Below, piece after piece: positions 1-5,015 of a DNA stretch of 5,015 nt (the stretch's first letter is position 1; each line of letters begins with the position of its first letter). Origin of the DNA: Pseudomonadota bacterium (GTDB taxonomy: Bacteria; Pseudomonadota; Alphaproteobacteria; Rhodospirillales; Casp-alpha2); assembly GCA_022563215.1 (NCBI GenBank), contig JADFNT010000156.1, forward strand, positions 1 to 5,015. The letters run 5' to 3'. Under the pieces are notes generated by a model that made no database searches, was not told the DNA's origin, and saw only the letters and a list, made by a program, of their open reading frames with translations. Made by a program: the position numbers and the translations under genes.

Positions 1-1
1 C

Positions 2-400
2 AACGACGAGGTGTTCGCGGAATTTACCGCCAAGGACGTCGCCGACGATGCAGAAATCATCCTCGAGCACGGCCAGCCCCTTATTTTCGGCAAGCAGAAA
101 AACCAAGGCCTCAGGGTCAAGCCGGGTTTCATCGAACTGGAAGCCGTGACCATCGGCGAGGGCGGCGTGACCGAAGAGGATATTTTGGTTCATGACGAAA
201 CCAACCGGGCGCTGGCCGGCATGCTGGCGCTGTTGGAGCCGCCTTCCATGCCCGTCGCCATCGGCGTCCTCTATTGCGACCCCAGGCCCAGCTATGATGA
301 TGGCGTCAAGGGCCATATGGACGAAGCCCTGAAACATTCTTCAGGCCATGACATCAACGCACTCTTGAGGCGCGGCCATACCTGGACCATTACCGGCTGA
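2..400 (+). CDS. korB: 2-oxoacid:ferredoxin oxidoreductase, beta subunit (KorB-like), C-terminal part only
   Basis: This is the 3' end of a gene that begins before the window. The frame is open from base 2 and gives 132 residues before the TGA at 398-400. The protein belongs to the thiamine-diphosphate beta subunits of 2-oxoacid:ferredoxin oxidoreductases, which with an alpha subunit oxidatively decarboxylate 2-oxoglutarate or a related 2-oxoacid to the acyl-CoA and reduce ferredoxin. The visible part covers only the C-terminal domain. The recognisable stretches are LIFGKQKNQGLRV, ILVHDETNRALAGMLALLE and the typical PVAIGVLYCDPRPSYDD. The TPP-binding core and Fe-S cysteines lie upstream and cannot be checked. 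A GTG at 11-13 could be read as a start, but the frame runs open past it to the window edge and family beta subunits are about 300-350 residues, so it is internal. The next gene follows after 27 bases and encodes a ferredoxin-NADP+ reductase, which supports a ferredoxin-linked role. The exact substrate (2-oxoglutarate or another 2-oxoacid) is not settled by this fragment. Confidence 0.85.
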   Translation, partial: NDEVFAEFTAKDVADDAEIILEHGQPLIFGKQKNQGLRVKPGFIELEAVTIGEGGVTEEDILVHDETNRALAGMLALLEPPSMPVAIGVLYCDPRPSYDDGVKGHMDEALKHSSGHDINALLRRGHTWTITG

Positions 401-427
401 CGGGTATTAGGCTTCTAAGGAAATACC

Positions 428-1732
428 ATGCCGGTCAGCGTTGCGATCATCGGCTCCGGTCCGGCCGGGTTTTATACTGCCGAGGCGCTTGTCAATTCCG
501 GCGTTGATCTTAGCATCGACATCATCGAACAGTTGCCGACGCCGTTCGGTTTGATCCGAGGCGGAGTCGCCCCTGATCACCAAACAACCAAAAACGTCGC
601 TAAAAAGTATGAAAAAACCGCCTTGATGGATCAGGTGCGCTATTACGGCAACGTCGAAGTCGGACGTGACGTAAGCTTGGCGGAGCTTCGGGGAATTTAT
701 GACGCCGTGGTTTTGGCCATCGGCGCCCCCCGGGACCGGAAAATGAATATCCCCGGCGAGGACAAGAACGGAGTTTTCGGTTCCGCCGATTTTGTCGGTT
801 GGTACAACGGCCATCCTGACTTTCGCGACCTCGATCCGGATTTGAACGTTTCCGCCGCCGCCGTCATCGGCGTCGGCAACGTCGCCATCGACGTCGCCCG
901 CGTACTCGTCCGCACCAAGAACGAATTGGCCTGCGGCGATATTCCCGGATACGCGGAAAAGCCGATCCTCGGTTCGCCCATCGACGACATCTATATCTTT
1001 GGCCGTCGCGGCCCGGTGGAAGCCAAGTTCACCAATGTCGAACTGCGCGAAATGGGGAAGCTCGAACAATCGGTTCCCCAGGTTAAGGCCGAGGTCCTCC
1101 CGGACGGGGTCGGCGATCTCGAGGACAGGGAAAAACGGCTGAAGGAACGCAATCTGGCAACGCTCCGGGAATTCGCCAAGCGCCAGCCCGATGAACTGCG
1201 GAAGCGGGTCCATTTTGAATTCTATGCGTCGCCGGTGGAGATTCTGGGTGGGGACCGGGTCGAGGGGTTGAGGTTGCAACGCACCCGAATCGAGGACGGC
1301 CGCGCCGTCGGAACAGGGGAATTTTTCGACGTCGAATGCGGTTTGGTCGTCGCCGCCATCGGCTACCGATCCGACCCCTTGGAAGGTGCGCCCTTCGATG
1401 AAAAACAAGGGATTGTCCCCAATGACGACGGCCGCGTCGATGACGGGCTTTACGCCGTCGGTTGGATCAAACGCGGCCCTTCCGGGGTGATTTCAACAAA
1501 CCGCCCGGACGGTATTGCCGTTGCCGGGTACATCATCGATGATTGTGGCGAAGGCGGCAAAGCGGGACGCAAAGCGTTTGAAAAGATTCTGAAGGAACGC
1601 AACGTTCGATCCATCAGTTATGAGGATTGGAAGAAGATCGAGGCCGCGGAGATCGAAAATGCCGAGGGAGAGCACCCGAGAAAGAAATTCGTCACTGTAA
1701 AAGAGATGCTGGACGTCCTTGATCGCCCATAA
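428..1732 (+). CDS. Ferredoxin-NADP+ reductase, adrenodoxin reductase (FprA) type
   Basis: This 434-residue FAD flavoprotein transfers electrons between ferredoxin and NADP(H) in the cytoplasm. The FAD-binding Rossmann motif VAIIGSGPAGFYTAE is at residues 5-19, followed by PTPFGLIRGGVAPDH at 37-51, a hallmark of the adrenodoxin reductase family. AIGAPRDRKMNIPGED (97-112) and FVGWYNGHPD (122-131) are also family signatures. The NADP-binding fold is marked by VIGVGNVAIDVAR (146-158) and by FGRRGPVEAKFT (191-202). The paired arginines there (193-194) correspond to those that hold the 2'-phosphate of NADP(H), so NADP rather than NAD is expected. The C-terminal GWIKRGPSGVISTN (345-358) closes over FAD and nicotinamide. 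Length is close to that of bacterial FprA proteins. The ATG at 428 has a TAAGGAAA ribosome binding site at 416-423. The position 27 bases after the 2-oxoacid:ferredoxin oxidoreductase gene suggests that the two share ferredoxin as partner. That coupling is inference; the family assignment is firm. Confidence 0.93.
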   Translation: MPVSVAIIGSGPAGFYTAEALVNSGVDLSIDIIEQLPTPFGLIRGGVAPDHQTTKNVAKKYEKTALMDQVRYYGNVEVGRDVSLAELRGIYDAVVLAIGAPRDRKMNIPGEDKNGVFGSADFVGWYNGHPDFRDLDPDLNVSAAAVIGVGNVAIDVARVLVRTKNELACGDIPGYAEKPILGSPIDDIYIFGRRGPVEAKFTNVELREMGKLEQSVPQVKAEVLPDGVGDLEDREKRLKERNLATLREFAKRQPDELRKRVHFEFYASPVEILGGDRVEGLRLQRTRIEDGRAVGTGEFFDVECGLVVAAIGYRSDPLEGAPFDEKQGIVPNDDGRVDDGLYAVGWIKRGPSGVISTNRPDGIAVAGYIIDDCGEGGKAGRKAFEKILKERNVRSISYEDWKKIEAAEIENAEGEHPRKKFVTVKEMLDVLDRP

Positions 1733-1767
1733 ATTGAAAATTCACTAAGAACAGGGAACAATGGACC

Positions 1768-2193
1768 ATGTCCGATGAAACCTATGCTGGTGATCTGACG
1801 CCCAAGCAGACTTGGAAGATGCTTGCCGAAAACCCGGATGCCATCTTGATCGATGTGCGCACCGAGGCCGAATATGCCTGGGTCGGCACTCCCGATCTTT
1901 CTAGCCTTGGCAAGGATGCCCTTAACGTTCCATGGAAGATGTTTCCGGACATGGCGCTCAACCCGGACTTTGTCGATTACGTTTCCGGGGCTGCTCCCGG
2001 CAAGGATACGCCGTTAATGTTCATGTGCCGATCGGGTGTGCGTTCGCTTCAGGCCGCCGAAGTGATGACCGAGGCGGGTTTTACGAAGTGCTACAACCTT
2101 GCCGGCGGTTTCGAAGGCAAGCACGACGACGACGGGCACCGTGGCACCGTCAACGGCTGGAAGGTGGATGGCCTGCCCTGGCGGCAGGGATAA
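1768..2193 (+). CDS. Single-domain rhodanese-like protein
   Basis: This 141-residue cytoplasmic protein has one rhodanese domain and no signal peptide or membrane segment. Rhodaneses carry sulfur as a persulfide on a catalytic cysteine and transfer it between donors such as thiosulfate and acceptors such as cyanide, thiols or protein partners. The CDC25-like IDVRTEAEYAWVG is at residues 28-40 and ALNVPW at 51-56. The active-site loop CRSGVRS is at 87-93, with Cys87 as the sulfur carrier. The loop has the standard six-residue size with basic residues at both ends, as expected for sulfurtransferases rather than arsenate reductases or phosphatases. The end, NGWKVDGLPWRQG, is typical of a proteobacterial subgroup of small rhodaneses. 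The ATG at 1768 is preceded by AGGGAA (1753-1758). The gap of 35 bases after the reductase gene suggests cotranscription. It converges on metZ, whose enzyme uses sulfide; a link in sulfur supply is possible but unproven. The physiological substrate is unknown. Confidence 0.9.
   Translation: MSDETYAGDLTPKQTWKMLAENPDAILIDVRTEAEYAWVGTPDLSSLGKDALNVPWKMFPDMALNPDFVDYVSGAAPGKDTPLMFMCRSGVRSLQAAEVMTEAGFTKCYNLAGGFEGKHDDDGHRGTVNGWKVDGLPWRQG
2172..2188. terminator. GC hairpin at the end of the rhodanese gene, possible weak terminator between convergent genes
   Basis: CCTGCC (2172-2177) and GGCAGG (2183-2188) form a perfect 6-bp stem with a 5-base loop. It lies just before the rhodanese stop codon and 16 bases from the metZ stop on the other strand. 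The hairpin could slow RNA polymerase from either side between these convergent genes. There is no T tract after it on either strand, so it is not a standard intrinsic terminator, and it may be a chance result of the coding sequence. Confidence 0.2.
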
Positions 2194-2203
2194 GCCGGCC
2201 GTA

Positions 2204-3409
2204 TTACATTCCCGAAGCCGTTAAGGCTCGATCTAGGTCTTCCTTAAGGTCTTCGGCGTCTTCCAACCCCACCGACAAGCGGACAAGTCCTTCGGTGATG
2301 TTCAAGTCCGCCCTCTCCTCGGTGCTCAGGCGCTGGTGGGTCGTTGTTGCCGGATGGGTGGCCAGGCTTTTGACGTCGCCCAGGTTATTGGAAATATCGA
2401 TCAGCCCCAGCGCATTCAGGAAGCGGAAGGCCGCTTCCTTGCCGCCGTCGATGTCGAACGAAACCATGGTTCCGCCGTCGCCCATTTGCGCCATGGCGAG
2501 GTCATGCTGCGGGTGGTCCTTGTGCCCGGGATAATTGACCCGGGTTATTTCCTTCCGAGAGCTCAGGAAGTCGACAACGGCGCGGGCGTTTTCGCAATGG
2601 CGCTGAACCCGGATGTCCAGGGTCTCCAGCCCCTTCAACATGATCCAGGCATTGAACGGGCTTAAACTCGGGCCGGTGTGACGCATGAACGGGGTCAAGT
2701 CGTTTTCGATGAAGTCGGCGTCGTTGGTAAGGATCGCGCCGCCGAGGGTACGGCCCTGTCCGTCAATATGCTTGGTGGCGGAATACATGACGATATCGGC
2801 GCCCAGTTCCAACGGCCTTTGCAGTATCGGCGTCGCGAACACATTATCGACGATAATCCTGGCGCCCGCCTCGTGGGCCAAATCGCTGACCGCTTGAATG
2901 TCGATGATTTCGAGGACCGGATTGGACGGCGTCTCCAGGAATACGCACTGGGTTTCGGTCGACAGCGCGGCCTTCCATTCCTCCAGGTCAATGCCGTCGA
3001 CGAGGACGGTTTCGATCCCGAATTTAGGAAGCTGTTCGGCAATGACGTAAAGGCACGACCCGAACAGCGCCCTGGAAGAGACAACCCGGTCCCCGGCCTT
3101 GAGCTGGCTGGCAAGGGCGGCGAACACTGCTGCCATGCCGGTCGCCGTCGCAACGCAGGTCTCCGCTCCCTCCAGGAGCGCCAGGCGCTTTTCGAACATC
3201 GTCACGGTCGGGTTGGCGTAGCGCGAATACATGTAGCGCTGTTTTTCGCCCTTGAAGGCCTGCTCGGCTTCTTCGGCCGACTCGTAAACGAAGCCGGACG
3301 TCAGAAACAGTGCTTCGCTGGTTTCGCCAAACGCCGAGCGCTCCGTCCCGCCCCGGACAAGCCGGGTGCTTTGGCGCCAATTCGCCGGATCGGATTTCTT
3401 GCCACCCAT
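2204..3409 (-). CDS. metZ: O-succinylhomoserine sulfhydrylase (MetZ)
   Basis: This PLP enzyme of methionine synthesis makes homocysteine directly from O-succinylhomoserine and sulfide, bypassing cystathionine. The chosen start gives 401 residues, usual for the family. The opening WRQSTRLVRGGTERSAFGET (11-30) and EALFLTSGFVY (32-42) are MetZ-like. YSRYANPT (61-68) supplies the Tyr and Arg that reach the PLP phosphate of the neighbouring subunit, and TGMAA is at 90-94. VDNVFATP (187-194) holds the Asp (188) that pairs with the PLP ring nitrogen. SATKHIDGQGR (210-220) contains the Schiff-base Lys213. VRLSVGLED (376-384) carries the substrate carboxylate Arg377. An in-frame ATG at 3442 would add 11 residues but sits directly after a T-rich terminator tract with no ribosome binding site, whereas the ATG at 3409 has GGAGG at 3422-3418. 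The leader contains a SAM-II riboswitch, which agrees with the function. O-acetylhomoserine as substrate cannot be excluded by motif alone. Confidence 0.93.
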   Translation of the reverse strand: MGGKKSDPANWRQSTRLVRGGTERSAFGETSEALFLTSGFVYESAEEAEQAFKGEKQRYMYSRYANPTVTMFEKRLALLEGAETCVATATGMAAVFAALASQLKAGDRVVSSRALFGSCLYVIAEQLPKFGIETVLVDGIDLEEWKAALSTETQCVFLETPSNPVLEIIDIQAVSDLAHEAGARIIVDNVFATPILQRPLELGADIVMYSATKHIDGQGRTLGGAILTNDADFIENDLTPFMRHTGPSLSPFNAWIMLKGLETLDIRVQRHCENARAVVDFLSSRKEITRVNYPGHKDHPQHDLAMAQMGDGGTMVSFDIDGGKEAAFRFLNALGLIDISNNLGDVKSLATHPATTTHQRLSTEERADLNITEGLVRLSVGLEDAEDLKEDLDRALTASGM

Positions 3410-3422
3410 GGAGGCGTCCTCC
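3410..3422 (-). promoter_or_regulatory. metZ ribosome binding site inside a small hairpin
   Basis: On the minus strand GGAGG (3422-3418) is a near-ideal Shine-Dalgarno sequence, 8 bases before the ATG at 3409. It is followed by ACG and then CCTCC, the exact complement of GGAGG, ending right at the start codon. The site can therefore fold on itself into a 5-bp stem with a 3-base loop that hides it. This sequence decides the start codon and may also lower or regulate translation; the regulatory effect is inference. Confidence 0.7.
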
Positions 3423-3443
3423 GTTTCATCTCGGACCGGCATG

Positions 3444-3474
3444 AAAAAAGCCCCAACCGCTGGGGGTCAGGGCT
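3444..3474 (-). terminator. Intrinsic terminator of the metZ attenuator (riboswitch expression platform)
   Basis: Read on the minus strand, CCCCA (3465-3461) pairs with TGGGG (3455-3451) around a 5-base loop, followed by C and six T (3449-3444). AGCCC at 3474-3470 can alternatively pair with GGGCT (3453-3449), so the stem has more than one register. The hairpin lies between the SAM-II aptamer and the metZ ribosome binding site, so when it forms it should stop transcription before metZ. The segment AGCGGTT (3461-3455) is also the exact complement of AACCGCT (3500-3494) in the aptamer, which makes this a switchable terminator. Stem length is modest, so termination strength is uncertain. Confidence 0.75.
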
Positions 3475-3484
3475 CCGATGGCTC

Positions 3485-3541
3485 CGACCTTTTAGCGGTT
3501 TTTTTAACGTGGGCGCAAGCCGGTCGACCAAATCACCACGT
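3485..3541 (-). ncRNA. SAM-II riboswitch aptamer
   Basis: The minus strand matches the conserved pattern of the SAM-II (metA motif) aptamer, which binds S-adenosylmethionine and shuts down methionine synthesis genes. The P1 stem is ACGTGG (3541-3536) with CCACGT (3512-3507). P1 is followed by the conserved TGATTTG (3535-3529), then CCGGCTTGC (3523-3515) before the closing P1 strand. GTTAAA follows, and CCGCTAAA (3498-3491) is the conserved 3' element. A loop segment CGACC (3526-3522) is complementary to GGTCG (3489-3485), which would give the H-type pseudoknot of this class. The aptamer starts just after a sigma70-like promoter and lies upstream of metZ, the expected kind of target. The identification rests on remembered consensus, not on a covariance-model search, but the match is long and the gene context fits. 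Confidence 0.92.
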
Positions 3542-3551
3542 AACAGCGTGG
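3536..3551. repeat. Inverted repeat CCACG-6-CGTGG at the predicted metZ transcription start
   Basis: CCACG and CGTGG are perfect inverted arms separated by six bases. The arm at 3536-3540 is also the 5' strand of aptamer stem P1. Whether the other arm is in the transcript depends on the exact start site: it falls just downstream of the predicted -10 element. If transcribed it could compete with P1; if not, it may be an operator or chance. Confidence 0.3.
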
Positions 3552-3552
3552 A

Positions 3553-3580
3553 ATAAAACCCTGCCGCCCGGAAAGGTCAA
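3553..3580 (-). promoter_or_regulatory. Predicted sigma70-type promoter of metZ
   Basis: On the minus strand a -35 element TTGACC (3580-3575) matches the consensus at five of six positions. A T/A-rich -10 candidate TTTTAT (3558-3553) follows after 16 bases; shifted by one base, TTTATT gives a 17-base spacer. Initiation would fall near 3547-3545, a few bases before the SAM-II aptamer, as expected for a riboswitch leader. The -10 element is a weak match, so the position is approximate. Confidence 0.6.
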
Positions 3581-3596
3581 GAACAATTCTTAATTG
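3579..3596. repeat. Overlapping small palindromes at the metZ -35 region
   Basis: On the minus strand CAATT-AAG-AATTG (3596-3584) and AAGAA-TTG-TTCTT (3591-3579) are two overlapping perfect inverted repeats with 3-base centres. The second runs into the -35 element. They sit in the divergent region between metZ and tldD where a regulator could bind. AT-rich sequence yields such repeats by chance, and I recognise no specific operator. Confidence 0.25.
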
Positions 3597-3645
3597 GGAG
3601 ACGGTCAATTTCATCGAAACCATCGTCTTTCGGCGGAAAACTCCT

Positions 3646-3668
3646 TATATAAATGTCTTAACAAAGGA
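3646..3668 (+). promoter_or_regulatory. Start region of tldD: possible -10 element and ribosome binding site
   Basis: TATATA/TATAAA (3646-3653) is a good -10 candidate in an otherwise GC-rich region, but no convincing -35 element lies 16-18 bases upstream. AAAGGA (3663-3668) is a normal ribosome binding site 7 bases before the ATG at 3676 and supports that start. If this -10 is used, the 5' leader would be only about 15-20 bases. Confidence 0.4.
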
Positions 3669-3675
3669 CGATTTC

Positions 3676-5015
3676 ATGACTGACCTTGCCGCCACCGATA
3701 AGTTGTTTTTTACCCGCGCCGGGCTGGACCGCGGCCGCGTTCAGGCCATTGTCGACGACGCGCTGAAGGGGGCAGACGACGGGGAATTGTTCCTGGAATA
3801 CCGCCAATCGGAAAGCATCGTCTTCGACGACGGGAAAATCAAAAGCGCCGCCTTCGATACCACGCAGGGTTTCGGGCTTCGCGCCATTTCCGGCGAGGCA
3901 ACGGGATATTCGCACGCCTCCGAGCTCAGCGAAGACGCCATTCGCCGCGCCGCCGACACGGTAAAGACGATCCGCACCGGCAAGGGCGGCACCTTTGCCG
4001 AGCCGCCGGGCACCAACCGGAACCTCTACCGTGACGACAACCCGCTGGCCCTGGTCGACTTCGAGACCAAGGTCAAGCTGCTGGCCGACATGGATGCCTA
4101 TGCCCGCGGCAAGGACGACCGGGTAGCCCAGGTTTCGGTGTCCCTTTCCGGAAACTGGCAGGCGGTGGAGATCATCCGTGCCGGCGGAGCCCGGGCCGCC
4201 GATATCCGGCCCTTGGTGCGGCTCAACGTATCGGTGGTGGTGGAAAAGGACGGACGCATGGAATCCGGCTCGTACGGAGTTGGCGGCCGGGTCGCCTACG
4301 ATCGCTACCTTGAGCCCGATGCCTGGAAGGCCGTCGTCGACGAGGCGTTGCGCCAGGCTCTGGTCAACTTGGAATCGATCGCCGCTCCGGCCGGCGAGGT
4401 GCCGGTGGTCCTGGGTCCCGGTTGGCCGGGTATCTTGCTGCACGAAGCCATCGGCCACGGACTGGAAGGCGACTTCAACCGCAAGAAGACCTCCGCCTTT
4501 GCCGGGCTGATGGGCGAACGGGTCGCCAGCCCGGGGGTGACGGTGATCGACGACGGCACCATGGATGACCGGCGCGGGTCGTTGACCATCGATGACGAGG
4601 GCACGCCGACGGAACGCACGGTGTTGATCGAGGATGGCATCCTCACGGGCTACATGCAGGACCGCATGAACGCGCATCTGATGGGCGAAGCCAGCACCGG
4701 CAACGGCCGGCGGCAAAGTTACGCCCATGCCCCGATGCCGAGGATGACCAACACCTACATGCTGGCCGGCGAGCACGAGCCCGAGGAAATCCTGCAATCG
4801 GTGAAAAAAGGCCTTTACGCCGTCAGCTTCGGCGGCGGCCAGGTGGATATCACATCGGGCAAGTTCGTTTTCAACTGCACCGAGGCTTATCTGATCGAGG
4901 ACGGCAAAAAGGGGCCGCCGGTCAAGGGCGCGACGCTGATCGGCAACGGACCTGACGTTTTGACCCGGGTTTCCATGATCGGCAACGATATGGCGCTGGA
5001 CCCCGGCATCGGCAC
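3676..5015 (+). CDS. tldD: Metalloprotease TldD, C-terminus cut by the window end
   Basis: The frame is open from the ATG at 3676 to the window edge, giving 446 complete codons. TldD works with its paralogue PmbA (TldE) as a cytoplasmic zinc protease that degrades unfolded or small peptides. In E. coli it processes the microcin B17 precursor and affects degradation of the CcdA antitoxin. The active-site HEAIGHGLEGD is at residues 256-266, with metal-binding His256 and His261 and catalytic Glu257. Other family stretches are LFLEYRQSESIVFDDGKIKS (38-57), GFGLRAISG (65-73) and the region around ITSGKFVFNCTEAYLIEDGK near the end. The visible part stops at LDPGIG plus two bases of a Thr codon. In relatives a cysteine-containing segment and the conserved GQPTLKV end follow, so roughly 30 residues are missing. 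The gene is divergent from metZ across a 266-base gap measured from the metZ start at 3409. No pmbA is visible, and its natural substrate here is unknown. Confidence 0.95.
   Translation, partial: MTDLAATDKLFFTRAGLDRGRVQAIVDDALKGADDGELFLEYRQSESIVFDDGKIKSAAFDTTQGFGLRAISGEATGYSHASELSEDAIRRAADTVKTIRTGKGGTFAEPPGTNRNLYRDDNPLALVDFETKVKLLADMDAYARGKDDRVAQVSVSLSGNWQAVEIIRAGGARAADIRPLVRLNVSVVVEKDGRMESGSYGVGGRVAYDRYLEPDAWKAVVDEALRQALVNLESIAAPAGEVPVVLGPGWPGILLHEAIGHGLEGDFNRKKTSAFAGLMGERVASPGVTVIDDGTMDDRRGSLTIDDEGTPTERTVLIEDGILTGYMQDRMNAHLMGEASTGNGRRQSYAHAPMPRMTNTYMLAGEHEPEEILQSVKKGLYAVSFGGGQVDITSGKFVFNCTEAYLIEDGKKGPPVKGATLIGNGPDVLTRVSMIGNDMALDPGIG

Noticed and set aside
2..400. GTG at 11 as a true start of a 129-residue protein
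   Set aside because: The frame continues open to the window edge and the residues are the C-terminal domain of a longer family, so this is a partial gene, not a small protein.
407..1408. Long open frame on the minus strand opposite the ferredoxin-NADP+ reductase gene (333 codons)
   Set aside because: It lies antisense to a gene with clear FAD and NADP motifs, has no recognisable domain, and is explained by the G/C bias of third codon positions.
1761..1778. ATG at 1761 just before the rhodanese start, giving a five-codon frame ending in TGA
   Set aside because: It is out of frame with the rhodanese gene and too short. AGGGAA is better spaced for the ATG at 1768. A translational coupling role cannot be shown.
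3505..3540. Short GTG-initiated frame of 11 codons within the SAM-II aptamer (leader peptide candidate)
   Set aside because: It has no ribosome binding site, no run of methionine codons, and its sequence is fully explained by conserved aptamer elements.
2678..3556. Plus-strand open frame of 292 codons across metZ and its leader
   Set aside because: It is antisense to metZ and reads through the riboswitch and promoter region; no recognisable protein features.
3658..4797. Long open frame on the minus strand opposite tldD (379 codons)
   Set aside because: The plus strand encodes an unambiguous TldD with HEAIGH. The antisense product has no recognisable motif and looks like a codon-bias shadow.
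3676..5015. Possible truncation of tldD
   Set aside because: The missing C-terminus is caused by the window edge; the frame is intact up to the last base.

Overview
The window looks like a stretch of an alphaproteobacterial chromosome, most like a Rhodospirillales-type genome. It is GC-rich with G/C-biased third codon positions. A SAM-II riboswitch, a class found mainly in Alphaproteobacteria, precedes metZ, and the protein types fit that group. I could not run any search, so the taxonomic placement is inference. No mobile element, tRNA, rRNA or CRISPR array is visible.

Left part (2-2193, + strand): three genes in the same direction with short gaps (27 and 35 bases), probably one transcript. 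They are the C-terminal end of a 2-oxoacid:ferredoxin oxidoreductase beta subunit (KorB-like), a complete adrenodoxin-reductase-type ferredoxin-NADP+ reductase, and a small single-domain rhodanese. The first two make biochemical sense together: the oxidoreductase reduces ferredoxin while oxidising a 2-oxoacid, and the reductase can pass those electrons to NADP+.

Middle (2204-3580, - strand): metZ, O-succinylhomoserine sulfhydrylase, converges on the rhodanese gene with only 10 bases between the stop codons. Its leader is the most informative part of the window. Read 5' to 3' on the minus strand it holds a sigma70-like promoter (3580-3553), a SAM-II aptamer (3541-3485), a GC hairpin followed by six T (3474-3444), and a GGAGG ribosome binding site inside a small hairpin (3422-3410) next to the ATG at 3409. 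A 7-base segment of the aptamer's conserved 3' part (3500-3494) is perfectly complementary to the terminator hairpin loop region (3461-3455). This gives a clear model for SAM-dependent transcription attenuation: high SAM stops metZ, low SAM lets it be made.

Right part (3676 to window end, + strand): tldD, a metalloprotease of the TldD/PmbA family, is divergent from metZ and runs off the window. About 30 C-terminal residues are missing. The region 3443-3675 has no gene and is filled by the metZ leader and promoter and the tldD start region.

Apart from the riboswitch leader, the gene content is ordinary core metabolism. I see no sign of an undescribed protein system.
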